A stretch of 64,000 bases of DNA from CAWAPS01 sp963783945 (lineage in GTDB: Bacteria; Actinomycetota; Acidimicrobiia; Acidimicrobiales; Palsa-688), in contig CAWAPS010000002.1 of assembly GCA_963783945.1 (NCBI GenBank), forward strand, positions 1,054,001 through 1,118,000. The letters run 5' to 3'. Positions within the stretch are counted from its first letter, which is position 1. Each line of letters starts with the position of its first letter. The notes beneath the pieces were generated by a model. It did no database searches and had not been told where the DNA came from. It saw only the letters and a program-made list of their open reading frames with translations. Below, piece by piece: positions 1 through 8,370 of the stretch. A program made the translations under genes and the position numbers.

Positions 1-61
1 ACCCGGATCGAGGCGGGGCCCAGATAGCTGGGCGACCCCAAAGTCATGCCCCGACGGATTC

Positions 62-499
62 CTATTTGACCGCGAACGATGCGCGCAGGTGCTTGCCGTT
101 GACGAGAACGGCGACGCCGATCAGGAGGAGTGCACAAACGCCCTGTTCGATCTTCATCCACAGCGGGAAGGTGCCGGGAAGGGCGATGATCACCACCATG
201 GCCGCTGGCACCACAATCGAGATGATCCGCAGCCGCAGATAAGGCCGGCGGGCTCCCGCCGAGGCCCGAACGGTCAACATGTAGGTAAGCAGGGCGCTGG
301 CGACGACGACGGTTCCATGGATCCAGACCGCAGAGTTCACTTGGGCGGCGTTGTTGCGCATGACGATGATCGCAACGACGGTAAGGGCGCTGATCGCTAG
401 GTAGCCGACGACGAGATGTCTGACAGTGCTGAAGGCCCTTTGTGTGCCCGGATGTTCGAGCCGTTCGTCGGCAGGTGCGTAGGACGTTAGAGTGTTCAT
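62..499 (-). CDS. Small integral membrane protein, function unknown
   Basis: This 145-residue protein is mostly hydrophobic. Four membrane segments are visible at about residues 28-47, 57-77, 91-108 and 115-134, separated by short basic or polar loops. The ATG at 499 has an AAAGGA ribosome site 7 bases upstream, which supports the start. No catalytic motif or known family signature is seen. The next minus-strand gene upstream, at 936, is over 400 bases away, so the gene is probably transcribed alone. It is a credible real gene because composition and topology are coherent over the full length. The 103-residue plus-strand frame through it is a shadow. Function unknown. Confidence 0.7.
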   Translation of the reverse strand: MNTLTSYAPADERLEHPGTQRAFSTVRHLVVGYLAISALTVVAIIVMRNNAAQVNSAVWIHGTVVVASALLTYMLTVRASAGARRPYLRLRIISIVVPAAMVVIIALPGTFPLWMKIEQGVCALLLIGVAVLVNGKHLRASFAVK

Positions 500-935
500 G
501 GCGATCCTTTCGCTCAGTTCCCTTTCCCTGCTAGCGACAGTTGGAAGTCACACGAGCACGGTAAAGGTCCGGCGTGCGGTTGTCGTCACTCGAAAGAGGA
601 CTCGCCAAGGAAATCTTGAGCCCGTCGGTGGCACGAAGGTGCTAGCGATCCCGATCGCCGAGGGGTCTCGGACCTTACCGGGAAGATGGCAACCCACGAT
701 GCCTCTATAGCCGAGTTCGTGTCACCGGTGGAGGTGCAAAGGCGGCCCGTGCCGCAACCACGCAGGCCGTCTTAGGGTAACGAGCGCACCGGAGAACCAC
801 TTCTGCTATATCTCAATCAAAGGATGTGGAGGACGCTGACCGCTTGGTTGACGCCGACCCAGGCCCGGCTGGTGAAATCGTGCTCGAGTGGAATCTTTAT
901 CGCGGAGGCTGGCACGAGGGTGATGGTGAACCGGG
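500..935. other. Intergenic, nothing recognised
   Basis: This stretch lies between two minus-strand genes. Short open frames are present on both strands, but none has protein-like composition or a convincing ribosome site. It probably carries the promoter of the membrane-protein gene ending at 62. Confidence 0.5.
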
Positions 936-3713
936 CTAAGTGATCAGGCCGAGCTGGCGGGCTCTGGCGACGGCTTCGGTCCGGTTGGAAGCGCCGAGCT
1001 TGGTCAGGACATGGCTGACGTGCTTCTTGACGGTGTCGAGGGAAACCACGAGCTGGCTGGCGACCGCCTGATTCGATCCGCCTGCCGCCAGCATGGCCAG
1101 TACCTCGAGCTCTCGGTGGGTCAGCTGCTCGACCAGGCCCGGCACTGCTTGGGAACTTCGCCCGGGATCCGGCCCGTTACGCGCTCCATCGACCGCGCGC
1201 TGCAGTCGTGCGAGGCAGCCGAGGGGCACGTCCGCTGTGGCCTGGTTGTCCCGCTGGGCCGCGATCAGACGACCCAGGAGCGCCGCCATCGCAGGGCCCT
1301 CGTCGGCGAAGACGCGCACATAGCCCTGCGGGCAGGCCAGCCCGAGTGCGCCGGCGAGAGCCGTCAGCGCGCCGAGCTCATCGCCGTCCGCCTGCAGGGC
1401 AAGGGCGCGCAGGGCCTGCACTTCGATAAGACTGCCGGCCCGGTCCCGGGCGGCCGCCGCCGCGTACAGCCGATCCAGGAGCGCCATCGCCCGATCGGGA
1501 AAGCCCTGGGCGACAAGCAAGCGGGCCAGCACCAGATGGCCGGGTTCCCGGGGGTAGTCGGGATCGTCGTCAGGGTCGAGGCCGCAGCTGCGGATCCAGT
1601 CGGAGGGTCCGGTGAGATCGCCTTGGGCCAGCTGCAGCCGGGCTCGTTGGGCCGGAACGGGGTTGAGCAGGCCAAAGGGGCCCGCGGCGTAGTCCTCGGC
1701 TTCGCGCATCGCATTGAGGGCTCCCACCCGGTCACCGCTCGCCTGGCGGATCCACGCCAGCGTCGTCAGGCCGACGGCCAGCGTCAGGGTGTAAACGAAC
1801 TGTCGGCACAGGCCGACGCCGTCGGTGACATAGTCGAGCGCGGCGTCGAGATCGTTGCGCTGGTAGGCCACCTCTGCGAGGCCAACCAACGCGGGGCCAG
1901 CGGCCGGTGGGGCCGGCTGGCCTGGCGTGGCGGCGAACTCCACTGCCTGCTTGCAGGTCCGGATGGCCGTGTCGAGGCGTCCCTGGGCGCACTGGATTCG
2001 GGCCAGTGAGTAGTCCACCCACGCCGTCAAGGTGCTCGGACCGGCGTTCCGCGACCCGGCGATACCGGAGGCGAACGCCCGCTCGGCCTGCGGGAGTCGG
2101 CCGCGGAGCCACTCGGCCATTCCCAGGAAGCCTTCGATGCTGGAGCGCAGCGTGTCTTCGCCATCACGGAGTTGAGCCAGCGCGCTGGCCGTGTGCACAG
2201 CCGTCCCTTCCGCGTCGCCGCGAAGCTGCGCCGCGTAGCTCCGGTTCAGGGCGATCACGGCGGGGACATTCACCAGCAAACTGCCGGCCGTGCCCGCGGT
2301 CGGCGTGAACGGCTCGTCGGTTGCGCCGACCGCTGCCTCGGCCGCGGCGATCAGCGGCTCCATCGTCTCCACGTCACCGCGCATGGCTGCCATTTGTGAT
2401 TGGGCCAGCAGGAGCCGGGGCCGGGATCGCACCAGGTCATCAGGCAGCGCCTGCAGCCACCGGTGAATCGTCGCTGGTTCGCCGTGCAAATAGAACAGAG
2501 AGTCAAAGTGTTCTTCGATCAATCGGGCTGCCCACGCCATCTCTCCCGCAGCCAGGGCGTGGTGGATCGCGTCGTCTGGCAGCCCGTGCTCGTCGTACCA
2601 GGCGGCTGCCGAACGGTGCAGCTGCGCCGCCCGGCCGGGCTGTCGGTCCAGCCGAGCGCGCAGCAGGTCAGCAAAGAGGTGGTGATAGCGCCACCACGCG
2701 CGTACCTCATCGAGCGGTACGAGGAACAGGCCGGCCCGGTCCGCCTGCTCGAGCAACGCCTGGCTGTCAGTGTGGCCGGTGACGGCATCGCACAGAGAGC
2801 CGCTAAGCCGCTCCAGGACGGACGTCTCCACCAGGAAGGTGCGTAGCGGCTCGTCTTGGCGTTCGAGCACCTCCTCCGCCAGATAGTCCAAGACGTATCG
2901 CTGGCTGCCAGTGAACGCCGCCACGAAGCCTGCGACGTCCGACTGGCCGCGAAGAGACAGGGCGGCCAGTTGCAGACCAGCGGCCCACCCCTCGGTGCGC
3001 GCCGCCAGCGCCGCCACGACGTCATCGGACAAGACCCGTCCAGGGCCGGCTATCAACTCCTGCAGCAACACGCCCGCCTCTCCGACCGTGAATCGCAAGT
3101 CGGCGGCGCGCACCTCGGCCAACTCCCCTCGGGCCCGTAACCGCGCCAGCGGCAGCGGCGGGTCGGAACGGCTGGCCAGCACCACATGAAGCTGCGGTGG
3201 TCGGTGCTCCAACAGAAACCCGATCGAGGCGTGCACCGCCTCCGATCCGATCAGGTGGTAGTCGTCGAGGACGAGCAGCCCCTCGTCCGCCGCCGGGTCC
3301 CCCACCACATCGTTGATCAAGGCGGTCACCAACGGCTCGAAGGTCGGCGGCGCTGGAGGGCCGGCCAGCGGGCCCACTCGCTCGCTGATCGCGGGGCGCA
3401 CCGGCTCCAGCGCCACCAGCGCGTGGCGCCAGAACCGGACAGGGTCGTTGTCGCCAGCATCGAGCGACAACCAACCCGCAGACCGTGCCCCGCCCCGGGT
3501 CCACTCCGCGAGCAACACAGTCTTGCCGTAGCCGGCCGGAGCGACGACAACGACGACCCCATCGCCCAGCCCGTCGTCGAGCCGCTCAGCAAGTCGCGGC
3601 CGGGAGACCAGGCCGGGTCGCGACCTGGGCACATGCAACTTGGTCGCCAGCAGGAGATCCCGCTGAGAAGCGGCCACCTCCGACCGGGGCGCCGCAGGTG
3701 TCTTAGAAGCCAC
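936..3713 (-). CDS. MalT/LuxR-type large ATP-binding transcriptional regulator
   Basis: This 925-residue protein has the layout of the large LuxR (LAL, MalT-like) STAND regulators. Near the N-terminus is the P-loop APAGYGKT (about residues 58-65), followed by a Walker B-like LLVLDDYH (about 146-153). A long helical TPR-like middle follows, and the last ~62 residues form a LuxR helix-turn-helix beginning LTHRELEVLAML. In this family, ATP binding and an inducer switch the protein on and the C-terminal HTH binds DNA. The length is normal and the frame is unbroken. The target is unknown, and no catabolic operon directly abuts it. Long open frames on the plus strand across it are antisense shadows of its GC-rich codons. 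Confidence 0.93.
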   Translation of the reverse strand: MASKTPAAPRSEVAASQRDLLLATKLHVPRSRPGLVSRPRLAERLDDGLGDGVVVVVAPAGYGKTVLLAEWTRGGARSAGWLSLDAGDNDPVRFWRHALVALEPVRPAISERVGPLAGPPAPPTFEPLVTALINDVVGDPAADEGLLVLDDYHLIGSEAVHASIGFLLEHRPPQLHVVLASRSDPPLPLARLRARGELAEVRAADLRFTVGEAGVLLQELIAGPGRVLSDDVVAALAARTEGWAAGLQLAALSLRGQSDVAGFVAAFTGSQRYVLDYLAEEVLERQDEPLRTFLVETSVLERLSGSLCDAVTGHTDSQALLEQADRAGLFLVPLDEVRAWWRYHHLFADLLRARLDRQPGRAAQLHRSAAAWYDEHGLPDDAIHHALAAGEMAWAARLIEEHFDSLFYLHGEPATIHRWLQALPDDLVRSRPRLLLAQSQMAAMRGDVETMEPLIAAAEAAVGATDEPFTPTAGTAGSLLVNVPAVIALNRSYAAQLRGDAEGTAVHTASALAQLRDGEDTLRSSIEGFLGMAEWLRGRLPQAERAFASGIAGSRNAGPSTLTAWVDYSLARIQCAQGRLDTAIRTCKQAVEFAATPGQPAPPAAGPALVGLAEVAYQRNDLDAALDYVTDGVGLCRQFVYTLTLAVGLTTLAWIRQASGDRVGALNAMREAEDYAAGPFGLLNPVPAQRARLQLAQGDLTGPSDWIRSCGLDPDDDPDYPREPGHLVLARLLVAQGFPDRAMALLDRLYAAAAARDRAGSLIEVQALRALALQADGDELGALTALAGALGLACPQGYVRVFADEGPAMAALLGRLIAAQRDNQATADVPLGCLARLQRAVDGARNGPDPGRSSQAVPGLVEQLTHRELEVLAMLAAGGSNQAVASQLVVSLDTVKKHVSHVLTKLGASNRTEAVARARQLGLIT

Positions 3714-3772
3714 CAGGAACCTTCAAGTCGTACCTCCAGCGATGCTCCACGAGGGTGCTGGAGAACCCCACC

Positions 3773-3967
3773 CTAGTCATCCGGGATGGCTACTGGAACG
3801 TTTATCACGACCTCGGCGCCCTTCAGGATCTCCTCTTAGACCATCGCCCGTGATCAAGTCGACTCCGGTGTGTCGTGCCGCAGGACGGCGTCGTGGCTGG
3901 CCAGGGTCAGCTTCTGGACCACCTGGGAGCCGACCAGTACCGTACCGCCGAACACCGCGATCTTCAT
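3773..3967 (-). pseudogene. Remnant of an NAD(P)-binding epimerase-like SDR (N-terminal part)
   Basis: A strong AAGGAGGAG ribosome site precedes an ATG at 3967. The frame begins MKIAVFGGTVLVGSQVVQKL, a near-match to the GGTGLVG Rossmann start of atypical SDRs, and soon stops. The next expected segment, TGVDLITGDGL, follows in a second frame, and EILKGAEVVINV, which matches the usual acidic-GAD-VV-I segment, in a third. So the first ~65 residues of an SDR are present with two frameshifts and the remaining ~180 are missing. This is a clear pseudogene. It lies just upstream of the MalT-like gene and downstream of two intact SDR genes on the same strand. Confidence 0.75.
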
Positions 3968-4009
3968 GTCTCCTCCTTTCGCTCAGGTGCGCCGACGCGC
4001 CTTAGGGTG

Positions 4010-4529
4010 TCAGATCGAGGATGCGCATTGTCGCAGTTCTGGGCACCGTCTCGTATCTGCGGTGGGTGAGAGCACGCGATAGATGTCGTAGCTAATCGCC
4101 ATCGGGCCAGTGAGTCGGCCGCAGCCCACGAAGAGGTTTTGGATTAGCCACACGTACCTGGTCGGCGCCGACTTCGAACCGTGGTGCGATGCGCATGTAT
4201 TGGTCTTCGAAGGTGGTCGGTTGGCCCGAGGCAAGAGCGGCCAGGAATACGTCGTTCGATCGGATGGTCCCCAGGTCATAGCTCAGGAGGATGAATTCTC
4301 CATCTTGAGTGATCATTGGGGCGCGGAGGTCTTGACGTCGGATACCGTCGGCACCCAGTCGCATCCAGTCATGTCCGGGTGCGGCCAGAACTGCGTCGAT
4401 CCGCGGGCCTCGGAGAGTGGCGGCGGGTACCTGCCAGCAGAGCCGTTCGCCGAGGGGTGAGCCGGTTGTCGATCCGAGCGGGCCTTCGATCGTTTCGGCG
4501 TAGGTCATCTCGTACTCGAGGTTGATCAT
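4010..4529 (-). pseudogene. DUF3237 family protein, frameshifted near its C-terminus
   Basis: The frame from the ATG at 4529 reads as a DUF3237 protein: PLGERLCWQVPAATLRGPRI, then HDWMRLGADGIRRQDLRAP, up to APRFEVGADQ. The expected ending, YVWLIQNLFVG...YDIYRVL, continues in the neighbouring frame and ends at 4010. The shift lies near 4158-4165. Without it the product would be a normal ~150-residue DUF3237 protein. DUF3237 has no established activity and often sits with SDRs and dehydrogenases. The ATG overlaps the stop of the upstream SDR gene by four bases (ATGA), which implies translational coupling. The shift may be real or a sequencing error. Confidence 0.7.
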
Positions 4530-5233
4530 CGCGGATGCCAGCCGGCGGCTTGGGCGAAGCGGGCGTTGGACACCCGTTCTCCGTCGCGACAGACGTTGTA
4601 GATCCCGCTGGGCAGCCTCAGTGCCGAGAGCAGGGCACGGACCGCGTCGTCGACGTGAAGCGTGGCCCCCAAGGTTCGGATCGGTTCGGAATGCCCGGTG
4701 CCGGGTCCGTCCAGGAGCCCGAGGCGGAGAATAACGCCGCGGCGACCGTCCCGGGCGAACCGGCCGGCTTCTTGTTCGGCGGTAAGAGCCGAGCGGAAAA
4801 TCGGCGCAACGTCACCTACCGGCGTGTTCTCCGACACGAAGCCGGCGGCCGGGTAGACGAAGGTGACGGTCGGCTGGACGTACACGGTGACGGCAGCTGC
4901 GGTAGCGGCGTCGACCAGCACTCGCGACGCCTCGGCTCGCAGACGGTCGTTCTCGCGCCATGCTTCGGGATTGTCGAGCCGTTCCAAGGGTTGGATCCTG
5001 GTGGCCAGATGGAGCACGGCGTCAACGCCTCGAACGGCGACGGCGACCGCGGCGGGATCGAAGAGGTCCAACTCGCTTCTGGACGGGCTTCGAACCCGGT
5101 GGCCGGCGGCGCGGGCCAGGGGGCCGAATGCTCGTCCGAGGACCCCGGTCCCGCCGGTGACCAGGAGTCGCATGGTGGCGGCGGTGGCCTGTCCGCCATC
5201 CGGCGGCGAGCGGTGATGAGCGATGTTTGTCAT
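4526..5233 (-). CDS. NAD-dependent epimerase/dehydratase family protein (extended SDR)
   Basis: The core begins MRLLVTGGTGVLGRAFGPLA, a Rossmann TGGTGxLG nucleotide-binding motif, followed by HLATRIQP, a form of the H-L-A motif of extended SDRs, and TLHVDDAVRALL near the end. The catalytic YxxxK is not obvious, so this may be an atypical SDR. I chose the ATG at 5233 (GGAGA about 10 bases upstream). An internal ATG at 5173 directly begins the Rossmann fold and is an alternative. The gene follows another SDR by 37 bases and overlaps the DUF3237 gene by an ATGA, so it is the middle of a 4-gene run. Substrate unknown. Confidence 0.85.
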   Translation of the reverse strand: MTNIAHHRSPPDGGQATAATMRLLVTGGTGVLGRAFGPLARAAGHRVRSPSRSELDLFDPAAVAVAVRGVDAVLHLATRIQPLERLDNPEAWRENDRLRAEASRVLVDAATAAAVTVYVQPTVTFVYPAAGFVSENTPVGDVAPIFRSALTAEQEAGRFARDGRRGVILRLGLLDGPGTGHSEPIRTLGATLHVDDAVRALLSALRLPSGIYNVCRDGERVSNARFAQAAGWHPR

Positions 5234-5270
5234 GTCGACGTTGTTCTCCGTTGCCTGGGTGGAGTGAGGG

Positions 5271-5855
5271 CTACTCGACGAGTTCGACGACGCCCGATGG
5301 CGCATCGAGGACCGTTATGGTCCGTCGGGCGGCGTCATCGACGTGAATGCGCGGCGGTGCCGGCGGGACGTTCGGGTAGTAGGTGTCAGGACCGTAGAGC
5401 TGTCCGTATCGAATCACCACTCCCGCGGCGTCCAAGACCGAGTGCTCGTACTTCAGTGTCGCGACACCACGGTCACCGGGTAGCTGCCAGGCGATGCTCT
5501 GAGCGAAAAAGCGGGGGGCGCCGGTCGCCAACGCGGCGGTCAGAAGGTTCCTCGTCCCCTCCCGCCACATCCGGTCGTTGCGGGGTCCCAGGGCGGCGAC
5601 CTGGGTCGCGTCGTCGGGGAGATCGGTGAGCTGCTGCATGACCATGTCGGGGCGGAACTGCCCGACGGCGGCGGAGAGCGCCTCGACGTCGTAGACATCG
5701 CAGAGAACAGGCTCGGCACCGAGAGCTCGGAGCTGGCCCAGCTTCGCAGCCGAGCGGGTCATCCCGGCGACATCGTGACCGGCAGCCACCAGCAGCGGCA
5801 CCAGCCGCACGCCAATCACGCCGCTGGCTCCAGCGACAAAGATACGCATGCTCAT
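5271..5855 (-). CDS. NAD(P)-binding SDR-like protein
   Basis: The protein starts MSMRIFVAGASGVIGVRLV, a Rossmann GASGVIG motif, and ends with PPRIHVDDAARRTITVLD, the usual C-terminal landmark of extended SDRs. At about 194 residues it is shorter than the 250-300 normal for the family, with the middle region compressed. Activity is therefore uncertain. The ATG at 5855 overlaps the stop of the upstream NTF2-like gene (ATGA), so the two are probably translationally coupled. A longer open frame upstream of this start is only read-through. With its neighbours it forms a minus-strand operon downstream of a LysR gene. Confidence 0.8.
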   Translation of the reverse strand: MSMRIFVAGASGVIGVRLVPLLVAAGHDVAGMTRSAAKLGQLRALGAEPVLCDVYDVEALSAAVGQFRPDMVMQQLTDLPDDATQVAALGPRNDRMWREGTRNLLTAALATGAPRFFAQSIAWQLPGDRGVATLKYEHSVLDAAGVVIRYGQLYGPDTYYPNVPPAPPRIHVDDAARRTITVLDAPSGVVELVE

Positions 5856-6292
5856 CTGCCTCCGGTGGTGGTGCTGGCCGTCTCCCGGGCCGCGAAGACG
5901 GTGCTGGCATACAGGGTGTCCATGTACTCGCGGACCGAGCAGATTTTTCCGTCGCGGACGGTAAATACGCCGATACAGCCGTTTTCGTACGGCCGGCCGT
6001 CGCGGGTACGGGCTCGACTTGTCCACTGCAACACAACCTGATTACCGTCGGCCATCATTGAGGTGATCTCGAGTCGGACCGTACCGGGCTGGTAGTACGA
6101 CAGGGCGGTGGCGAGAAAGTCGCCCATGATGGCTTCCCGCCCCTTCCACGCTCCAGAGATGGGCAGCTCCCCGGCGCTGAGGGTCCAGACGGCGTCCTGA
6201 GCGAACACGTCCCGGATGGCTTGTTCGTCGCCGGCTTCGACGGCGGTGACGTAGCGGCGGACAACGTCTTTGGCGTCGAGTGGTTGGGTCAT
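5852..6292 (-). CDS. SnoaL/NTF2-like family protein
   Basis: The 146-residue protein starting MTQPLDAKDVVRRYVTAVEA has the typical NTF2-like pattern: an N-terminal helix (VVRRYVTAVEAGDEQAIRDV), then FAQDAVWTL, a GREAIMGDF helix, and beta strands including VVLQWTSRARTRDGRPYENG. This fold includes ketosteroid-isomerase and polyketide-cyclase enzymes and many ester- or ketone-handling proteins of unknown role. The frame is open far upstream into the remains of a zinc oxidoreductase with no stop between, so a fused product is formally possible. The internal ATG at 6292 with homology from that point is the likely start. It overlaps the following SDR by ATGA. Confidence 0.85.
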   Translation of the reverse strand: MTQPLDAKDVVRRYVTAVEAGDEQAIRDVFAQDAVWTLSAGELPISGAWKGREAIMGDFLATALSYYQPGTVRLEITSMMADGNQVVLQWTSRARTRDGRPYENGCIGVFTVRDGKICSVREYMDTLYASTVFAARETASTTTGGR

Positions 6293-6314
6293 CGTGATAG
6301 TCCTTGTCTTTGTG

Positions 6315-6901
6315 CGGGTGAGTGGGGGCTCGGCGTCGATGCGCAGTACCGCTTTTCCTCGGATGTGGCGGTTGCGGAGGTCCTGCACGGCTGACGCGGT
6401 CTGGGTCCAATCCGCGACGACGCCGATTTCGGGGTGCAGGCGTCCGCGGGCGACCAGAGCGACCAAGGCGTCAAGATCCCGGGCCACAGGAATGTCGGCG
6501 CAGCCCAGCCACGGGCCCGGCCGCTCGCAGGAGCCGCAGGGCGGTGAGACCGGCGAGGGGTAGGGCGGCCCCGGTGATGGGATCGATCTCGTCGGGCAGG
6601 ACCGCGAGGGCAGAGGTCGAAACGGCCGCCCGCTCCGCCCAACCGGACTGTTCGGGATGACCGGTGACCCTGGCGCCGATCGGTGGTCCGCTGCCGTCGG
6701 CGGCGCCGCAAACGACCCGACCGGCAACGTCGCGGCCTGGTCGCCAACCACGGCGTGGCCGCCCAACAGGAAGGTCTCGCCCCGGTTGAGCGAGAACGCC
6801 TCCACCCGCACGAGGACCTCGTCGGCGGCGGGGACCGGCTCGGAGACGGTGCCCATCTCCACCAGCGGATCCGAACGGCCGGTCGGCAATATCGCCAGCA
6901 T
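6315..6901 (-). pseudogene. Zinc-type/quinone oxidoreductase with the Rossmann domain deleted
   Basis: From the ATG at 6901 the frame reads as an MDR-family N-terminus (MGTVSEPVPAADEVLVRVEA, then SLNRGETFLLGG). Near 6730 homology jumps to the adjacent frame (GRVVCGAADGSGPPIGARV, then ERAAVSTSALAVLPDEI and AALPLAGLTALRLLRAAGP). It then goes straight to the C-terminal DLDALVALVARGRLHPEIG and RNRHIRGKAVLRI. The whole cofactor-binding domain that should follow LLRAAGP is missing, and there is one frameshift, so it cannot be a working reductase. Its end runs in frame without a stop into the NTF2-like gene. Confidence 0.85.
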
Positions 6902-6942
6902 TGTCTGTCCGGTTCGTTGGTCGCTGCGGTGCATACGACGGA

Positions 6943-6975
6943 CGGTAAGGCGAGGTTGGCTGAATGTGAAAGACC
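6943..6975 (-). promoter_or_regulatory. Putative promoter, twin of the site at 8053
   Basis: On the minus strand GGTCTTTCACAT lies at 6975-6964. TTTCAC is followed, after exactly 17 bases, by TTACCG at 6948-6943, about 40 bases before the ATG at 6901. The same 12-mer with the same 17-base spacing to TTAGCG is found on the plus strand at 8053-8085, on the other side of the LysR gene. The shared layout suggests a common promoter or activator site, possibly controlled by that LysR protein. Confidence 0.5.
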
Positions 6976-7034
6976 TCTCCGGCATCACTCCAGCACCCAT
7001 CGGTATAACCGCGGCTCGCGCTGCTAGACAAGCG

Positions 7035-7931
7035 TCAGAGCCAACCCAAATCGGCTGCGACCCTCTGCGTGGCATCGAGCACCCGGCCCAGGGCGGGGGA
7101 ACGGTTCCGGCGGCGGGCCAGCGTGCTCACCGCGAAGCTGACCGCAGGGGACAGCGGCAACCAACAAAGGTCGTCAGGCAGGCCGAAGCGCGACGACTCG
7201 CCCACGACGGCCACCGCCCGACTTTGTACGAGTGGGCTGTAGGCGAGGTCGAAGCTCACGGTTCGTACCAGCACCTGGGGCTCCACGCCGTGCTGGCGGC
7301 AAAGCCCGACCACCGCGTCGTAGTGTCCCGGATTGTCGCCCCGAGGGTGCAACGCCAAGGTCTCGCCCGCCAGGTCGACCACCTCGACGGTTCCCGAGCC
7401 GGCGAGTCGGTGGTCACGTCGCAAGAGCAATCCCTGGCGTTCGAGCCGAATGGTCCGAGTCTCCAACTCGGCCACCTCGGGGGCGCACCGCACGATCCCA
7501 ACATCGAACGAGCCGTCCGTCACGCCGGCCACGATCTCGCCGACGGACCGTACGGCGGTCGTGATCGTGATCCCAGGATCGCCCTCGGCCAGCGCCTGGA
7601 GGAACCGCGGCGCGGTCTCGTAGCTGGAACTGGCCCCGTAGGCGACCACCACCTCCCCCCGCTCGCCCGTGCCATAGCTGCGCACACTCCGCCACAGCTC
7701 TTCGGCGGCGGCCAGCAGCGCCGGGCCTCGCTCGAACAGGAACTGGCCCGCCTCGGTCAGTTCGAACTCGTGTGTGGTCCGATGCAGCAGCTCGACCCCG
7801 AGCTCCTGCTCGAGCAGTCGTACCTGCCGGCTAAGGGCGGGCTGGGCGACATGGAGATGCTCGGCCGCCCGGGTGAAGTTGCGCTCCTGGGCCACCGCCA
7901 CGAAGTACTGCAACCGACGAAGATCGGTCAC
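7035..7931 (-). CDS. LysR family transcriptional regulator
   Basis: The 298-residue protein has the N-terminal LysR winged HTH (LRRLQYFVAVAQERNFTRAA, then HVAQPALSRQVRLLEQELG) and a periplasmic-binding-like effector domain of normal length. A GTG at 7931 is the start. It lies between a minus-strand operon beginning at 6901 and the divergent carboxymuconolactone decarboxylase-like gene at 8371. Both sides carry the same 12-base promoter-like element, so it probably controls both. The effector is unknown. In this family it is often a pathway intermediate. Confidence 0.93.
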   Translation of the reverse strand: MTDLRRLQYFVAVAQERNFTRAAEHLHVAQPALSRQVRLLEQELGVELLHRTTHEFELTEAGQFLFERGPALLAAAEELWRSVRSYGTGERGEVVVAYGASSSYETAPRFLQALAEGDPGITITTAVRSVGEIVAGVTDGSFDVGIVRCAPEVAELETRTIRLERQGLLLRRDHRLAGSGTVEVVDLAGETLALHPRGDNPGHYDAVVGLCRQHGVEPQVLVRTVSFDLAYSPLVQSRAVAVVGESSRFGLPDDLCWLPLSPAVSFAVSTLARRRNRSPALGRVLDATQRVAADLGWL

Positions 7932-8052
7932 TCCACCACCCTATCCCCCGGTGTAGGCGAGTCGTGGGAGGAGGCCGGCGCGGCCGGGCGGACGTCGCGA
8001 AGCGCCGCCTCGGCCGTGGTCATGCCGGGGGGCACTGAAGAAAGCGCAAACC

Positions 8053-8085
8053 GGTCTTTCACATCTCAGCGCTGCGCTCTTAGCG
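8053..8085 (+). promoter_or_regulatory. Putative promoter facing the CMD-like gene
   Basis: GGTCTTTCACAT at 8053-8064 contains TTTCAC, then 17 bases, then TTAGCG at 8080-8085, matching the site at 6943-6975 in orientation relative to the target gene. An inverted repeat GAAAG-N11-CTTTC overlaps it at 8040-8060. The leader to the CMD-like start at 8371 would be about 280 bases and carries no convincing gene. The rest of 7932-8370 shows nothing else. Confidence 0.45.
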
Positions 8086-8370
8086 TGAGCAGGAGCCTGA
8101 GACGCACCGATGCTCGTTGCTCCTGATGATGCGAGTGCCGCGCCCAGCGATCGCTTACGCGGTTCGCGTCCTAACAGAGAGACCGAAAAATGCTGACCGA
8201 ACAGTTGCCGTTCGCCCAACCACGACCGACGCACCAGAGTCGACACAGGTGGTTGGCGCTCAGGGGGCCGCCTTGTCACCTTGACCTCCGCAGCGGTGGC
8301 CGGCGACCGAACCCATCCGCACCGTCTCCGGTGCTCGTCCCCCTAACCACGCTCGCCAAGGAGGTTTGAC

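Noticed and set aside
1011..2009. 332-codon open frame on the plus strand
   Set aside because: Antisense to the MalT-like regulator. Its composition is Arg/Gln-rich without motifs, and long antisense frames are normal in GC-rich DNA.
4535..5629. 364-codon plus-strand frame
   Set aside because: It lies across two genes with clear SDR motifs on the other strand and shows no domain of its own.
6657..8126. 489-codon plus-strand frame
   Set aside because: It is antisense to the LysR gene and the broken oxidoreductase and has no recognisable fold; shadow.
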